From positions 422,303-486,302 of the forward strand of contig JAHCLO010000001.1 in the NCBI GenBank assembly GCA_026125285.1: a stretch of 64,000 bases of DNA. Direction: 5' to 3'. The position numbers were made by a program, and so were the translations under genes. Positions within the stretch are counted from its first letter, which is position 1. Every line of letters starts with the position of its first letter. The notes beneath the pieces are model-generated. The model searched no databases. It had not been told where the DNA came from and worked only from the letters and a program-made list of their open reading frames with translations. This document shows, one piece after another, positions 49,747-59,057 of this stretch. The stretch comes from Verrucomicrobiia bacterium (GTDB lineage Bacteria; Verrucomicrobiota; Verrucomicrobiia; Limisphaerales; JADLHS01).

Positions 49747-52206
49747 ATGGCGCTCAAGAAATCCGAACTCTACTCCTCGCTCTGGCAATCGTGCGATGAA
49801 CTGCGCGGCGGGATGGACGCGTCCCAGTACAAGGACTACGTCCTCGTGCTGCTGTTCATGAAGTACGTGTCCGACAAGGCCGCCAGCCAGCCGGGCTACC
49901 TGCTGGACGTGCCGAAGGGCGGCAGCTTCGCCGACATGTTGGCGCTGAAGGGCGACAAGGAGATCGGCGACAAGATGAACAAGATCATCGCCAAGCTCGC
50001 CGAGGCGAATGACCTGACCATCATCAAGGAAGCCGACTTCAACGACGACGCCAAGCTCGGCAAGGGCAAAGATATGGTGGATCGCCTCACCAATCTCGTC
50101 GCGATTTTTGAGGGCTTGGATTTTGGCGGCAATCGCGCAGACGGTGACGACCTGCTGGGCGATGCCTATGAATACCTCATGCGGCACTTCGCCACCGAGT
50201 CCGGCAAAAGCAAGGGGCAGTTCTACACCCCGGCAGAAGTCTCGCGCATCATGGCCAAGGTGGTCGGTGTCGGCAGCGCCAAAAATGCCAGCCAGACCAT
50301 CCACGACCCCACGGTGGGATCAGGCTCGCTCCTGCTGAAAGCGCACGACGAAGCCAAATCGCGTACGGGTCACGACCTTGCGCTGTACGGGCAGGAAATG
50401 GACAACGCCACCACCGCGCTGGCGAAGATGAACATGATCCTCCACGATTGCCCGACCGCTGAAATCTGGAACGACAACGTTCTCGCCAGTCCCCATTTTA
50501 AGGACGCCAAAACCGGCCTGCTCAAAACCTTCGATTTCGTTGTCGCCAATCCCCCGTTTTCCTTCAAGGCATGGAGCAACGGATTGAATCCCAACAACGA
50601 CGCGTTCAAACGTTTTGAATTCGGCGTACCACCGACGAAGAATGGCGACCTTGCCTTCGTGCTCCACATCCTGACCTGCCTCAAGAGCACAGGCAAAGCC
50701 GCCGTGAATCTGCCGCATGGCGTTCTGTTTCGCGGCGGCGCTGAAGCAACCATCCGCAAGGAGATTGTCCGGCGTGGTTACATCAAAGGCATCATTGGGC
50801 TGCCTGCTAATTTGTTTTACGGCACGGGCATTCCAGCGTGCATCCTCGTCCTCGACAAGGAAGAAGCCGCCACGCGCAAAGGCATCTTCATGATTGATGC
50901 CAGCAAGGGCTTCATCAAGGACGGCAACAAGAACCGGCTGCGCGAGCAGGACATCCACAAGATCGTGGACACGTTCACACGGCAGGATACCAGCGACCCG
51001 CGTTACGCCCGCCTCGTGCCGCTCACCGAGATCAGCGAAACCAAAAACGATTTCAACCTCAACCTCCCGCGCTACATTGACAGCACCGAACCGGAAGACT
51101 TGCAGGACATTGACGGCCACCTGCGCGGCGGCATCCCCAACCGCGACATTGACGCGCTCGAACGCTACTGGCAGGTCATCCCCGGCGTGCGGGCCGCGCT
51201 GTTCAAAAAAGCCGACCGCACCGGTTACTGCCAACTCAAGGTCGCCGTAGCGGACATCAAGCCCGCCATCTTCGGCCACGCGGAGTTCACCACGTTCAAC
51301 GAGACGGCCACGAAGCTGTTTACAAAATGGCGCAAGGCCAACACGCCGCACCTCACGGGGCTGAAGCAGGGCGGCAAACCCAAGGCACTGATCGAGACGC
51401 TGTCCGAGAACCTGCTCGACACCTTCGACCACGCGCCATTGCTGGATGCCTACGATGTTTACCAGCGCCTGATGGATTACTGGGCTGAGACGATGCAGGA
51501 CGACGCTTACCTCATCGTCAGCGACGGCTGGCGCGACGCGGCCAAGCCCCGGCTCATCGTCGAGGACAAGGCCAAGAAGACGAAGGAGAAACCCGACTTC
51601 GCGCTCGGGAAGATGAAATACAAGGCCGAGTTGATCCCGCCTGCGCTGGTGATCGCCCGGTACTTTGCCGCCGAACAGGCTGCCATCGAGAAACTGGAAG
51701 CCGAGGTGGCGGCCATCACGCAGGAGATGGAGGAAATGGCCGAGGAACACGGCGGCGAAGGCGGCCTGCTGGAAGATGCCAAGAGCGACAAGGACAAGCT
51801 GACGAAGGCTTCAGCGACGACCCGGCTGAAGGCCATCAAGGGCGATGCCGACGCGGCGGACGAGCGCAAGGCGCTGAACGATTATCTGGCGCTAGCCGAG
51901 AAGGAGGCTACGGCCAGCGACAAGCTGGGTGAAGCGCAGGACATGCTGACGGCCAAGGTAGCGGCGCAATATGGTAAGCTTGGCGAGGACGAGATCAAGA
52001 CGTTGGTAGTGGAGGACAAATGGCTGGCGACGCTGGCGGCTGCTGTGCGGGGCGAACTCGACCGGGTTTCTCAAACGCTCACCGGGCGCATCCGCCAACT
52101 GGCCGAGCGCTACGCCATGCCGCTGCCGCAACTGACCGAGGAAGTGGACGCGCTGGCGGCTCGTGTGAAGGGACACCTCAAGAAGATGGGGGCAACATGG
52201 CAGTAA
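49747..52206 (+). CDS. hsdM: Type I restriction-modification system, modification subunit
   Basis: An 819-residue HsdM. The helical N-terminal domain (ELYSSLWQSCDELRGGMDAS) is followed by the N6-adenine methyltransferase domain: GQFYTPAEVSRIMAKVV, IHDPTVGSGSLLLKAHDEA (SAM motif) and the catalytic NPPF in FVVANPPFSFKAW near residue 268. It is longer than the common ~500-residue HsdM because of a charged, coiled-coil-rich C-terminal third (AIEKLEAEVAAITQEMEEMA). It methylates adenine to protect host DNA and is part of the restriction complex. It overlaps hsdS by 10 bases. Confidence 0.95.
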   Translation: MALKKSELYSSLWQSCDELRGGMDASQYKDYVLVLLFMKYVSDKAASQPGYLLDVPKGGSFADMLALKGDKEIGDKMNKIIAKLAEANDLTIIKEADFNDDAKLGKGKDMVDRLTNLVAIFEGLDFGGNRADGDDLLGDAYEYLMRHFATESGKSKGQFYTPAEVSRIMAKVVGVGSAKNASQTIHDPTVGSGSLLLKAHDEAKSRTGHDLALYGQEMDNATTALAKMNMILHDCPTAEIWNDNVLASPHFKDAKTGLLKTFDFVVANPPFSFKAWSNGLNPNNDAFKRFEFGVPPTKNGDLAFVLHILTCLKSTGKAAVNLPHGVLFRGGAEATIRKEIVRRGYIKGIIGLPANLFYGTGIPACILVLDKEEAATRKGIFMIDASKGFIKDGNKNRLREQDIHKIVDTFTRQDTSDPRYARLVPLTEISETKNDFNLNLPRYIDSTEPEDLQDIDGHLRGGIPNRDIDALERYWQVIPGVRAALFKKADRTGYCQLKVAVADIKPAIFGHAEFTTFNETATKLFTKWRKANTPHLTGLKQGGKPKALIETLSENLLDTFDHAPLLDAYDVYQRLMDYWAETMQDDAYLIVSDGWRDAAKPRLIVEDKAKKTKEKPDFALGKMKYKAELIPPALVIARYFAAEQAAIEKLEAEVAAITQEMEEMAEEHGGEGGLLEDAKSDKDKLTKASATTRLKAIKGDADAADERKALNDYLALAEKEATASDKLGEAQDMLTAKVAAQYGKLGEDEIKTLVVEDKWLATLAAAVRGELDRVSQTLTGRIRQLAERYAMPLPQLTEEVDALAARVKGHLKKMGATWQ

Positions 52207-53411
52207 AACCCGGCTACAAGCAGAGCGAAGTGGGCGAAATCCCGGCGGAGTGGGATGCTACTACGATTGGCGCTGTTGCTTCATTCTCAGGTGGCTCACA
52301 GCCACCAAGGTCGACGTTCAGATTCTCCCCGACTGAGGGATACATCAGGCTGATCCAGATTAGAGACTACAAGACCGACGAATATGCTTCCTATATTCCA
52401 GAGGCGATGGCTCGCAAGCGTTGCACTGCCACGGACATAATGATCGGGCGATATGGCCCTCCCATTTTCCAAATTCTACGCGGGATTGAAGGGGCATACA
52501 ATGTAGCCCTGATAAAGGCGACGCCGAACGCCAAGATAGACCGGGAGTTCTTCTACCTCGTTCTTCAACAGGAGCGGCTGTTCCAACTGATTGATTCACT
52601 TTCACGCAGATCATCTGGCCAAACGGGCGTTGAAATGCCAGCGCTGAGGGATTATGGACTACCGCTTCCACCGCTTCCTGAACAACGCACCATTGCGGAG
52701 GGGGTGGGCGATGTGGTTGCGCTGCTGGGTTCGTTGGATCGGCTCATCGCCAAGAAGCGCGACCTCAAACAGGCCGCCATGCAGCAACTCCTCACCGGCC
52801 AAACCCGCCTCCCCGGTTTCCACGGTGAGTGGGAAATGAAGCGACTTGGTGATGTGTTAGACACTGATCCAGAAAACCTCGGCAGCAGCACACGGCCAGA
52901 CTTCGCATTCAGGTACATCGCTCTGGAGGACATTGAGCAGGGTATCCTCAGAAGCCACGCTGAGCATGTTTTTGCCAGCGCCCCGTCTCGCGCCAGAAGA
53001 AAGTTGCGACCGAATGACGTTCTCGTCTCAACGGTTCGCCCCAACCTCCAATCGCATCTTCTTTTCACGGGTGGGATCGGCGACTGGGTATGCTCGACAG
53101 GTTTCTGCGTGCTTCGATGCCGCGAGGAGATCACAAACCCGGCTTTCATCTTCCAGCATTTGTTTGCCGGTTGCGTGAACCGCCAGATCGACGCCCTCCT
53201 GACCGGATCGAACTACCCTTCGATCAATGGCGGCGATGTACGGGCCTTAGAGATTCCGCTCCCGAAATATGCCGAACAAACCGCCATCGCCGAGGTGCTG
53301 ACGGAGATGGACGAGGAACTGGCGGCGTTGGAGCAGCGGCGGGAAAAGACCCGCGACTTCAAGCAGGCCATGATGCAGGAACTGCTGACTGGCAAAACCA
53401 GACTCGTATGA
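52197..53411 (+). CDS. hsdS: Type I restriction-modification system, specificity subunit
   Basis: A 404-residue HsdS with two target-recognition domains, each opened by a typical phrase. TRD1 runs GYKQSEVGEIPAEWDATTIG to LPPLPEQRTIAEGVGDV, and TRD2 runs LPGFHGEWEMKRLGDVLDTD to KYAEQTAIAEVLTEMDEEL. Each TRD is followed by a conserved coiled-coil (LDRLIAKKRDLKQAAMQQLLTGQTRL and its copy). HsdS sets the bipartite DNA target for both methylation and cleavage. The ATG at 52197 inside the hsdM end is chosen; the longer frame is a shadow of hsdM. Confidence 0.94.
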   Translation: MAVKPGYKQSEVGEIPAEWDATTIGAVASFSGGSQPPRSTFRFSPTEGYIRLIQIRDYKTDEYASYIPEAMARKRCTATDIMIGRYGPPIFQILRGIEGAYNVALIKATPNAKIDREFFYLVLQQERLFQLIDSLSRRSSGQTGVEMPALRDYGLPLPPLPEQRTIAEGVGDVVALLGSLDRLIAKKRDLKQAAMQQLLTGQTRLPGFHGEWEMKRLGDVLDTDPENLGSSTRPDFAFRYIALEDIEQGILRSHAEHVFASAPSRARRKLRPNDVLVSTVRPNLQSHLLFTGGIGDWVCSTGFCVLRCREEITNPAFIFQHLFAGCVNRQIDALLTGSNYPSINGGDVRALEIPLPKYAEQTAIAEVLTEMDEELAALEQRREKTRDFKQAMMQELLTGKTRLV

Positions 53412-53481
53412 AACCGAATCGCTTCTTGAATTCGTGGCTGGCTGCGACCCCTGCCGAGGTCGTGTTGGTGCGTGCTGGTTA

Positions 53482-53649
53482 CCGGGGGTGTCGCTTCGCT
53501 CAACCCCCGGCTAATTGCTGGCATCCCTTCGGGATGACGCCGAATCGGAGCGAACCCGGAGGGTTCAGAGCCATTAGCCGGTGGTCGAGGCGTGGAGCGC
53601 CGACACCACCGGATTACCGTCCCCATTCATCCGCATCCCGGAGGGATGC
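53482..53649. repeat. REP/BIME-type palindrome cluster next to RAYT gene
   Basis: Five palindromes in 170 bases: CCGGGGGT..ACCCCCGG (53482-53510), CATCCC-ttc-GGGATG (53522-53536), GAACCC-gga-GGGTTC (53552-53566), CCGGTGGT..ACCACCGG (53578-53612) and GCATCCC-gga-GGGATGC (53633-53649). The cluster fills the gap between hsdS and the Y1 transposase gene, and these are likely substrates of that protein. Confidence 0.8.
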
Positions 53650-53702
53650 CAGCCTCCTTTGCGCCCCGTCCGCAATCCTGTTCTCCTGACGACCATAATC
53701 CC

Positions 53703-54149
53703 ATGTCCTCCACCTACCTAAGCCTGCATTACCACCTCGTGTTCTCCACCAAGAACCGCGAGGCCCTCATCGCGCCGGAATGGCGGGCGCGGCTGCACGA
53801 GTATCTCGGCGGAACGGTTCGCGGTTTGGGCGGCTTCCCCGAAGGAATCGGCGGCGTGGCCGATCACGTCCATTTGCTCGTCGGCTTGAAAGCCACGCAC
53901 TGCCTTTCGGACTTCATGCGGGAATTGAAAAAGGCATCCTCGACGTGGGTGCATGAGGAGATTGGGCTGCGCGCGTTCGCGTGGCAGGAGGGCTACGCGG
54001 CCTTCACCGTCAGCGCAACCGCGCGAGAAGGCGTGAAACGCTACATCGCCAACCAAGAGGAGCATCATCGCGTGAAATCGTTTCGGGAGGAATTGATTGA
54101 GATGCTCAACAAGGCTGGAGTTGAATATGATCCGAAATACCTCGATTGA
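53703..54149 (+). CDS. REP-associated tyrosine (Y1) transposase, RAYT
   Basis: A 148-residue IS200-like HUH endonuclease. YLSLHYHLVFSTKNREALIA is the N-terminal core, GGVADHVHLLVGLKATHCLS holds the HUH pair (HVH), and the catalytic Tyr is in VKRYIANQEEHHR. The ending KAGVEYDPKYLD is typical of RAYT proteins. It lies beside a REP cluster and has no TnpB partner, as usual for domesticated RAYTs. It sits inside the type I R-M locus, between hsdS and the DUF4062 gene. The ATG at 53703 is used. Confidence 0.88.
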   Translation: MSSTYLSLHYHLVFSTKNREALIAPEWRARLHEYLGGTVRGLGGFPEGIGGVADHVHLLVGLKATHCLSDFMRELKKASSTWVHEEIGLRAFAWQEGYAAFTVSATAREGVKRYIANQEEHHRVKSFREELIEMLNKAGVEYDPKYLD

Positions 54150-54195
54150 GTCAGAACCGGGAAGGTTGATGACGCAAGACCGCCAATAGAACACG

Positions 54196-55797
54196 ATGAG
54201 CTTGCGGATTTTCATCAGCAGCGTGCAGAAGGAGTTCGCCGGGGAGCGGGCGGCCCTGCGCGATTACCTGCGCGGTGATGCCTTGATGCGCCGGTTTTTC
54301 GAGCCGTTTCTCTTTGAAGAAGTCCCCGCCGCCGACCGCCGGGCAGACGAGGTGTATCTCGATGAGGTCGAGCGTTGCGATGTTTACCTCGGCCTGCTTG
54401 GAAACGATTACGGTTTCGAGGACGCGCAGGGAGTTTCGCCCACGCAACGGGAATTTGAACTGGCGACACGCCAGCACAAGCTCCGCCTGATTTTTGTCAA
54501 AGGCGGCGACGACAAGACAAAGCATCCCAAGATGCAGGCGTTGATTCGGCAGGCGGGCAATGAACTCATCCGCCGCCGGTTCGGCACTCCGGCGGAGTTG
54601 CTGGCGGCGGTGTATGCCGCGCTGGTGCATTATCTGGAAGACCGGGAATTGATCCGCACCGGGCCGTTCGACGCCGCGCCTTGCCCCAAGGCCACCCTCG
54701 CGGATTTGGATGCGGACAGGATGTCGCGCTTCATCCGTGAGGCCCGCCGGGCACGAGGTTTTCCGTTGAGCGAGGCTGCCACGCCGGAGGAGTTGCTCAC
54801 GCATTTGAACCTGCTGGACGATGGTCGTCCCACCAATGCCGCCGTGCTGCTGTTCGGCAAGCAACCGCAGCGTTTCCTGATCGCCTCGGAGGTGAAGTGC
54901 GCCCATTTCCACGGGACGGAGGTGGCCAAACCGATTCCGTCGTATCAGGTTTACAAAGGCACGGTATTCGAGTTGGTGGATCAGGCGGTGGACTTCGTGT
55001 TGTCGAAAATCAACCTGAGCGTGGGCACTCGCGCCGCCGGGCCGCAAGCGCCGGTAAGCTACGAGATTCCCCGCGAGGTGGTGGCGGAGGCCATCGTCAA
55101 CGCCGTGGCGCACCGGGATTACACCAGCAACGGCAGCGTGCAGGTGATGCTGTTCGCCGACCGGCTGGAGGTGTGGAATCCGGGCGCGTTGCCGCCGTCG
55201 TTGACGCTGGAGATGCTGCGGCTGCCACACGGTTCAGTGCCGGGCAATCCGCTGCTGGCCGAGCCGCTCTACCTGACCCGCTATATCGAGCGCATGGGCA
55301 CGGGTACGCGGGACATGATCCGCCGCTGCCGGGAGGCGGGCCTGCCTGAGCCGGAATTTGCCGTCAGCGATGGGTTTGTGACCACGGTGAGGCGGCGGGC
55401 GAAGGCTGGCGGACAAGTCACCGGACAGGTCAGCGGACAAGTGGCCGGGGAAGTCACCGGGGTGGTTGCGGGTGAAGTCGCAGGTGCAGTCACGGGTGAA
55501 GTGACGCCACCAGTCACCGGGGTAGTCGCCGGGGAAGTTACCGGGGTAGTCACCGGGGAAGTCGAAAGAGTGGTGCTGGTGCTGCAAGGGGAGATGAAAA
55601 GGACGGCCATTCAGGGCGCTCTGGGTCTGCGGCATGAAGACTATTTCCGCGAGGCTTACCTCGTGCCCTCACTGCAAGCCGGATTCGTGGAGATGACCAT
55701 ACCAGACAAGCCCAAGAGCAGCCGTCAGAAGTACCGGCTGACGGCCAAGGGCGCGGCATTGCAGGCCCGCTTGCGTGACCGCTACCAAAGCAAATGA
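54196..55797 (+). CDS. DUF4062 protein with AlbA/HATPase-like region and VTG repeat
   Basis: A 533-residue protein. N-terminal DUF4062: RIFISSVQKEFAGERAALRD, VERCDVYLGLLGNDYG. The middle is RecG-related/AlbA_2-C-like: HLNLLDDGRPTNAAVLLFG, then a GHKL-like ATP site EAIVNAVAHRDYTSNGSVQV (Asn box), ADRLEVWNPGALPP (DxGxP-like) and YIERMGTGTRDMI. Then comes a tract of GxV[TAS] tetrapeptides (55410-55566), and a winged-helix-like end (KYRLTAKGAALQARL). Its stop overlaps the hsdR start (ATGA), so it is translated with hsdR and is probably a functional accessory of the type I system. Confidence 0.85.
   Translation: MSLRIFISSVQKEFAGERAALRDYLRGDALMRRFFEPFLFEEVPAADRRADEVYLDEVERCDVYLGLLGNDYGFEDAQGVSPTQREFELATRQHKLRLIFVKGGDDKTKHPKMQALIRQAGNELIRRRFGTPAELLAAVYAALVHYLEDRELIRTGPFDAAPCPKATLADLDADRMSRFIREARRARGFPLSEAATPEELLTHLNLLDDGRPTNAAVLLFGKQPQRFLIASEVKCAHFHGTEVAKPIPSYQVYKGTVFELVDQAVDFVLSKINLSVGTRAAGPQAPVSYEIPREVVAEAIVNAVAHRDYTSNGSVQVMLFADRLEVWNPGALPPSLTLEMLRLPHGSVPGNPLLAEPLYLTRYIERMGTGTRDMIRRCREAGLPEPEFAVSDGFVTTVRRRAKAGGQVTGQVSGQVAGEVTGVVAGEVAGAVTGEVTPPVTGVVAGEVTGVVTGEVERVVLVLQGEMKRTAIQGALGLRHEDYFREAYLVPSLQAGFVEMTIPDKPKSSRQKYRLTAKGAALQARLRDRYQSK
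55410..55566. repeat. 12-bp tandem repeat coding for GQVTGEV-type tetrapeptides
   Basis: About thirteen degenerate 12-base units of the type GGA-CAA-GTC-ACC or GGG-GAA-GTC-GCC, read as Gly-x-Val-(Thr/Ala/Ser). One unit pair is interrupted by TPPVTG. The tract lies between the ATPase-like region and the C-terminal winged helix of the DUF4062 protein and could vary in length between strains. Confidence 0.8.
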
Positions 55798-58700
55798 GCA
55801 CCGTCGGCCAGAAAGAACGGAAGACCCAGCAGCGGGTCGTGCGATTGTTTACAGACAAGGCGTATCCGTTCTGCCTTGGCTACACGTATCTCGGCGACTG
55901 GGAGGAGCGCGAGGGCTTCGAGGGCAAAGGCAATCGCAACATCGAGCCGGAACTGCTGCGGGCGTGGCTGAAGAAACGCGGCCACAGCGATGCGCTGATC
56001 GGCAAGGTGCTCTACGAATTGGAGAAGGCCGCCGCCGACACCAGCAAGACGCTCTACGACCGTAACAAGGATGTTTACAGTTTGCTGCGCTACGGCGTGA
56101 CCGTCCGGCTGGAAGCCGGGCAGAACAAGCAGACCGTTCAACTGATCGACTGGGAGCATCCAGAGCAGAACGACTTCGGCGTGGCTGAGGAAGTGACTGT
56201 GGCGGCTGCCAACGCCAAGGCGCACGGCAAGCGCCCGGATGTGGTGCTGTATGTAAACGGCATCGCCATCGGTGTGCTGGAACTAAAGCGATCCACGGTG
56301 TCCGTGGCCGAAGGCATCCGGCAGAATCTCGACAACCAGAAAAAGGAGTTCATCCAGCCGTTCTTCTCGACCATGCAGTTGGTCATGGCGGGCAATGACA
56401 CGGAGGGCTTTCGGTACGGCACGACGGAAACCAAGGAGAAGTATTACCTGAAATGGAAGGAGGAGCATCCAGACTGGAAGCCCGGCGTAGACACTGAATC
56501 CAAATACCTGACGGAGTCGGACTACCCCGGTGTAAACAGTCCGCTGGACGTGACGTTGATCCAGATGTGCAACAAGGCCCGGCTGCTGGATTTGATCCAC
56601 AACTTCGTGGTGTTCGACGGCGGCACGAAAAAGCTGTGCCGCCACAACCAGTACTTCGGCGTCCGGGCTGCGCAGGCGTTCGTCAAGCGGCGCGAGGGCG
56701 GCATTATCTGGCAGACGCAGGGAAGCGGCAAAAGCATGGTCATGGTCTGGTTGACCAAGTGGATACGGGAAAATGTAAATGATGCCCGCGTGCTCATCGT
56801 CACCGACCGGGAGGAACTGGACGAACAAATCCACGAACGGGTGTTCAAACCGGCGGGCGAGGAAATCTACCGCACCCAGAGCGGCGCGGACTTGATCGCC
56901 AACCTGAACGCGACCAAGCCGTGGTTGATCTGCTCGCTCATCCACAAGTTCGGCAGCAAGAGCACCAACGACGGCGACGCGGACACGGAGGATTTCATCA
57001 AGCAGATGAAGCAGGCGTTGCCCGCCGACTTCAAGGCCAAAGGCAACCTTTTCGTGATGGTGGACGAGTGTCACCGTACGCAGTCGGGCAAGCTGCACGA
57101 GGCGATGAAAGAAATCCTGCCGGAGGCCGTCTTCATCGGCTTCACCGGCACGCCACTGCTGAAGCTCGACAAGGAAACGACCATCGAAGTCTTCGGCGGC
57201 TACATCCACACCTACAAGTTCGACGAAGCCGTGGCAGACGGCGTAGTACTGGATTTGCGCTATGAAGCGCGGGAGGTGGATCAGCGGATCACGTCGCAGA
57301 AAAAGATTGATGAGTGGTTTGAACTGAAGACCAAGGGGCTGACCGATCTGGCCAAGGCGCAACTCAAGCAGCGCTGGGGGACGATGCAGAAGGTGCTGTC
57401 CAGCAAGTCGCGGCTGGAAATCATCGCCGCCGACATCTTGATGGACATGGAGAAGTGCGACCGGCTCAAGAGCGGCAAGGGCAACGCCATTTTGGTGGCA
57501 GGCAGCATCTACGAGGCGTGCAAGTATTTCGATTTGTTCGACAAGACCGACCTGCACGGCAAATGCGCCATTGTGACTTCGTATACACCCACGGTGGCAG
57601 CCATCAAAGGCGAGGAATCCGGCGAAGGTCAGACCGAGAAACTGGAGCAGTACGGCATTTACCAGAAAATGCTGGCTGACTGGTTCGACGTGCCGCCCGA
57701 ACAGGGCGTGAATCGGGTCGAGGAGTTTGAGAAGGTGGTGAAGAAGAAGTTCATCAACGAACCCGGCCAGATGAAGCTGCTGATCGTTGTAGACAAACTC
57801 CTCACCGGTTTTGACGCGCCACCGGCCACGTATCTGTACATCGACAAGAAGATGCAGGATCACGGCCTGTTCCAAGCCATCTGCCGGGTGAACCGGCTCG
57901 ACGGCGAGGACAAGGAGTTCGGGTACGTCGTGGACTACAAAGACCTGTTCCAGAGTCTGGAGGGTGCGGTTAACGATTACACGTCCGGGGCGTTCGACGC
58001 CTATGACAAGGAAGACGTGGCGGGCCTGCTGGAAAACCGCTTGGAAAAGGCCAAGGAACGACTGGACGATGCGCTGGAGGAGATACGTGCCCTGTGTGAG
58101 CCGGTGGACGCGCCCACGGATCAGGCCGCCTACCTGCGCTATTTTTCGTCCAAGGACTCCGGCAACGCAGACCAGTTGAAAGCCAGCGAACCGCAGCGGC
58201 TATCGCTCTACAAGCTCACGGCGGCGCTGATCCGGGCCTACGCCAATCTGGCCAGCGAGATGGCCGAGGCGGGCTACACCGCGCCGGAGGTGGACTCGAT
58301 CAAACAGGAGGTGGCGTTCTACGAGAACCTCCGCAACGAGGTGAAGTTGCACAGCGGCGACGCCATTGACCTGAAGCAGTACGAACCGGCGATGCGGCAT
58401 CTGATCGACGCTTACATCCGGGCTGAACCCAGCGAGGTGGTGTCCGAGTTCGACGATTTCTCGTTGATTCAACTGATCGTGGAGCGCGGTGTGGACGCGG
58501 TGAAGGCGCTGCCCAAGGGCATCCAGAAAAGCGAGAAAGCCGTGGCTGAGACGATTGAGAACAACGTCCGCAAGCTCATCATCGACGAATCGCCGATCAA
58601 CCCGAAGTATTACGAGCGCATGTCCGAACTGCTGGACGCGCTCATCAAGGAGCGCCGGGCTGGGGCGCTGGCCTATGCCGATTATTTGGCCAAGGTCGTC

Positions 58701-59057
58701 GAACTGACCAAGCAGGTGAAGACCGGGGCGGGTGGAGCGGCGTATCCGATAACCATGAACACCCCAGCCCGACGCGCTCTTTACGACAACCTTGCCAAGA
58801 ATCACGTTCTGGCGCTCGCGGTGGACACCGCCGTACGGGCCAGTCGGCAGGACGATTGGCGTGGGAATAATTTCAAGGTCAAGAGGGTCAGAAATGCCAT
58901 CAAAACCGCGCTACAGGAATGGACTGTCCCGCCTCAGCCCGCGCCCGAAGAAGGGTACGGCGGAAACATGCAGACCGAACCTGTTCCCTACATTGCGCCC
59001 ACCGACTCCGAGATCGACCGGCTTCTTGAGTTGGTGAAGAACCAAAGTGAATACTGA
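55794..59057 (+). CDS. hsdR: Type I restriction-modification system, restriction subunit
   Basis: A 1087-residue HsdR. The N-terminal PD-(D/E)xK nuclease is RPDVVLYVNGIAIGVLELKR. The SF2 translocase follows: Walker A GGIIWQTQGSGKSMVMVWLT (near residue 305), Walker B MVDECHRTQSG, motif III IGFTGTPLL, and later motifs KLLIVVDKLLTGFDAPPATY and FQAICRVNRLDG. The C-terminal helical domain binds HsdM. It cleaves unmethylated DNA after translocation. It is coupled to the DUF4062 gene upstream and overlaps the next gene by 11 bases. Confidence 0.96.
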   Translation: MSTVGQKERKTQQRVVRLFTDKAYPFCLGYTYLGDWEEREGFEGKGNRNIEPELLRAWLKKRGHSDALIGKVLYELEKAAADTSKTLYDRNKDVYSLLRYGVTVRLEAGQNKQTVQLIDWEHPEQNDFGVAEEVTVAAANAKAHGKRPDVVLYVNGIAIGVLELKRSTVSVAEGIRQNLDNQKKEFIQPFFSTMQLVMAGNDTEGFRYGTTETKEKYYLKWKEEHPDWKPGVDTESKYLTESDYPGVNSPLDVTLIQMCNKARLLDLIHNFVVFDGGTKKLCRHNQYFGVRAAQAFVKRREGGIIWQTQGSGKSMVMVWLTKWIRENVNDARVLIVTDREELDEQIHERVFKPAGEEIYRTQSGADLIANLNATKPWLICSLIHKFGSKSTNDGDADTEDFIKQMKQALPADFKAKGNLFVMVDECHRTQSGKLHEAMKEILPEAVFIGFTGTPLLKLDKETTIEVFGGYIHTYKFDEAVADGVVLDLRYEAREVDQRITSQKKIDEWFELKTKGLTDLAKAQLKQRWGTMQKVLSSKSRLEIIAADILMDMEKCDRLKSGKGNAILVAGSIYEACKYFDLFDKTDLHGKCAIVTSYTPTVAAIKGEESGEGQTEKLEQYGIYQKMLADWFDVPPEQGVNRVEEFEKVVKKKFINEPGQMKLLIVVDKLLTGFDAPPATYLYIDKKMQDHGLFQAICRVNRLDGEDKEFGYVVDYKDLFQSLEGAVNDYTSGAFDAYDKEDVAGLLENRLEKAKERLDDALEEIRALCEPVDAPTDQAAYLRYFSSKDSGNADQLKASEPQRLSLYKLTAALIRAYANLASEMAEAGYTAPEVDSIKQEVAFYENLRNEVKLHSGDAIDLKQYEPAMRHLIDAYIRAEPSEVVSEFDDFSLIQLIVERGVDAVKALPKGIQKSEKAVAETIENNVRKLIIDESPINPKYYERMSELLDALIKERRAGALAYADYLAKVVELTKQVKTGAGGAAYPITMNTPARRALYDNLAKNHVLALAVDTAVRASRQDDWRGNNFKVKRVRNAIKTALQEWTVPPQPAPEEGYGGNMQTEPVPYIAPTDSEIDRLLELVKNQSEY

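Noticed and set aside
55410..55566. CRISPR-like or minisatellite non-coding array
   Set aside because: The 12-bp repeat is contiguous, in frame and translated within the DUF4062 gene.
56283..57875. 530-codon minus-strand frame over hsdR
   Set aside because: It is antisense to the helicase motifs of HsdR and lacks similarity.
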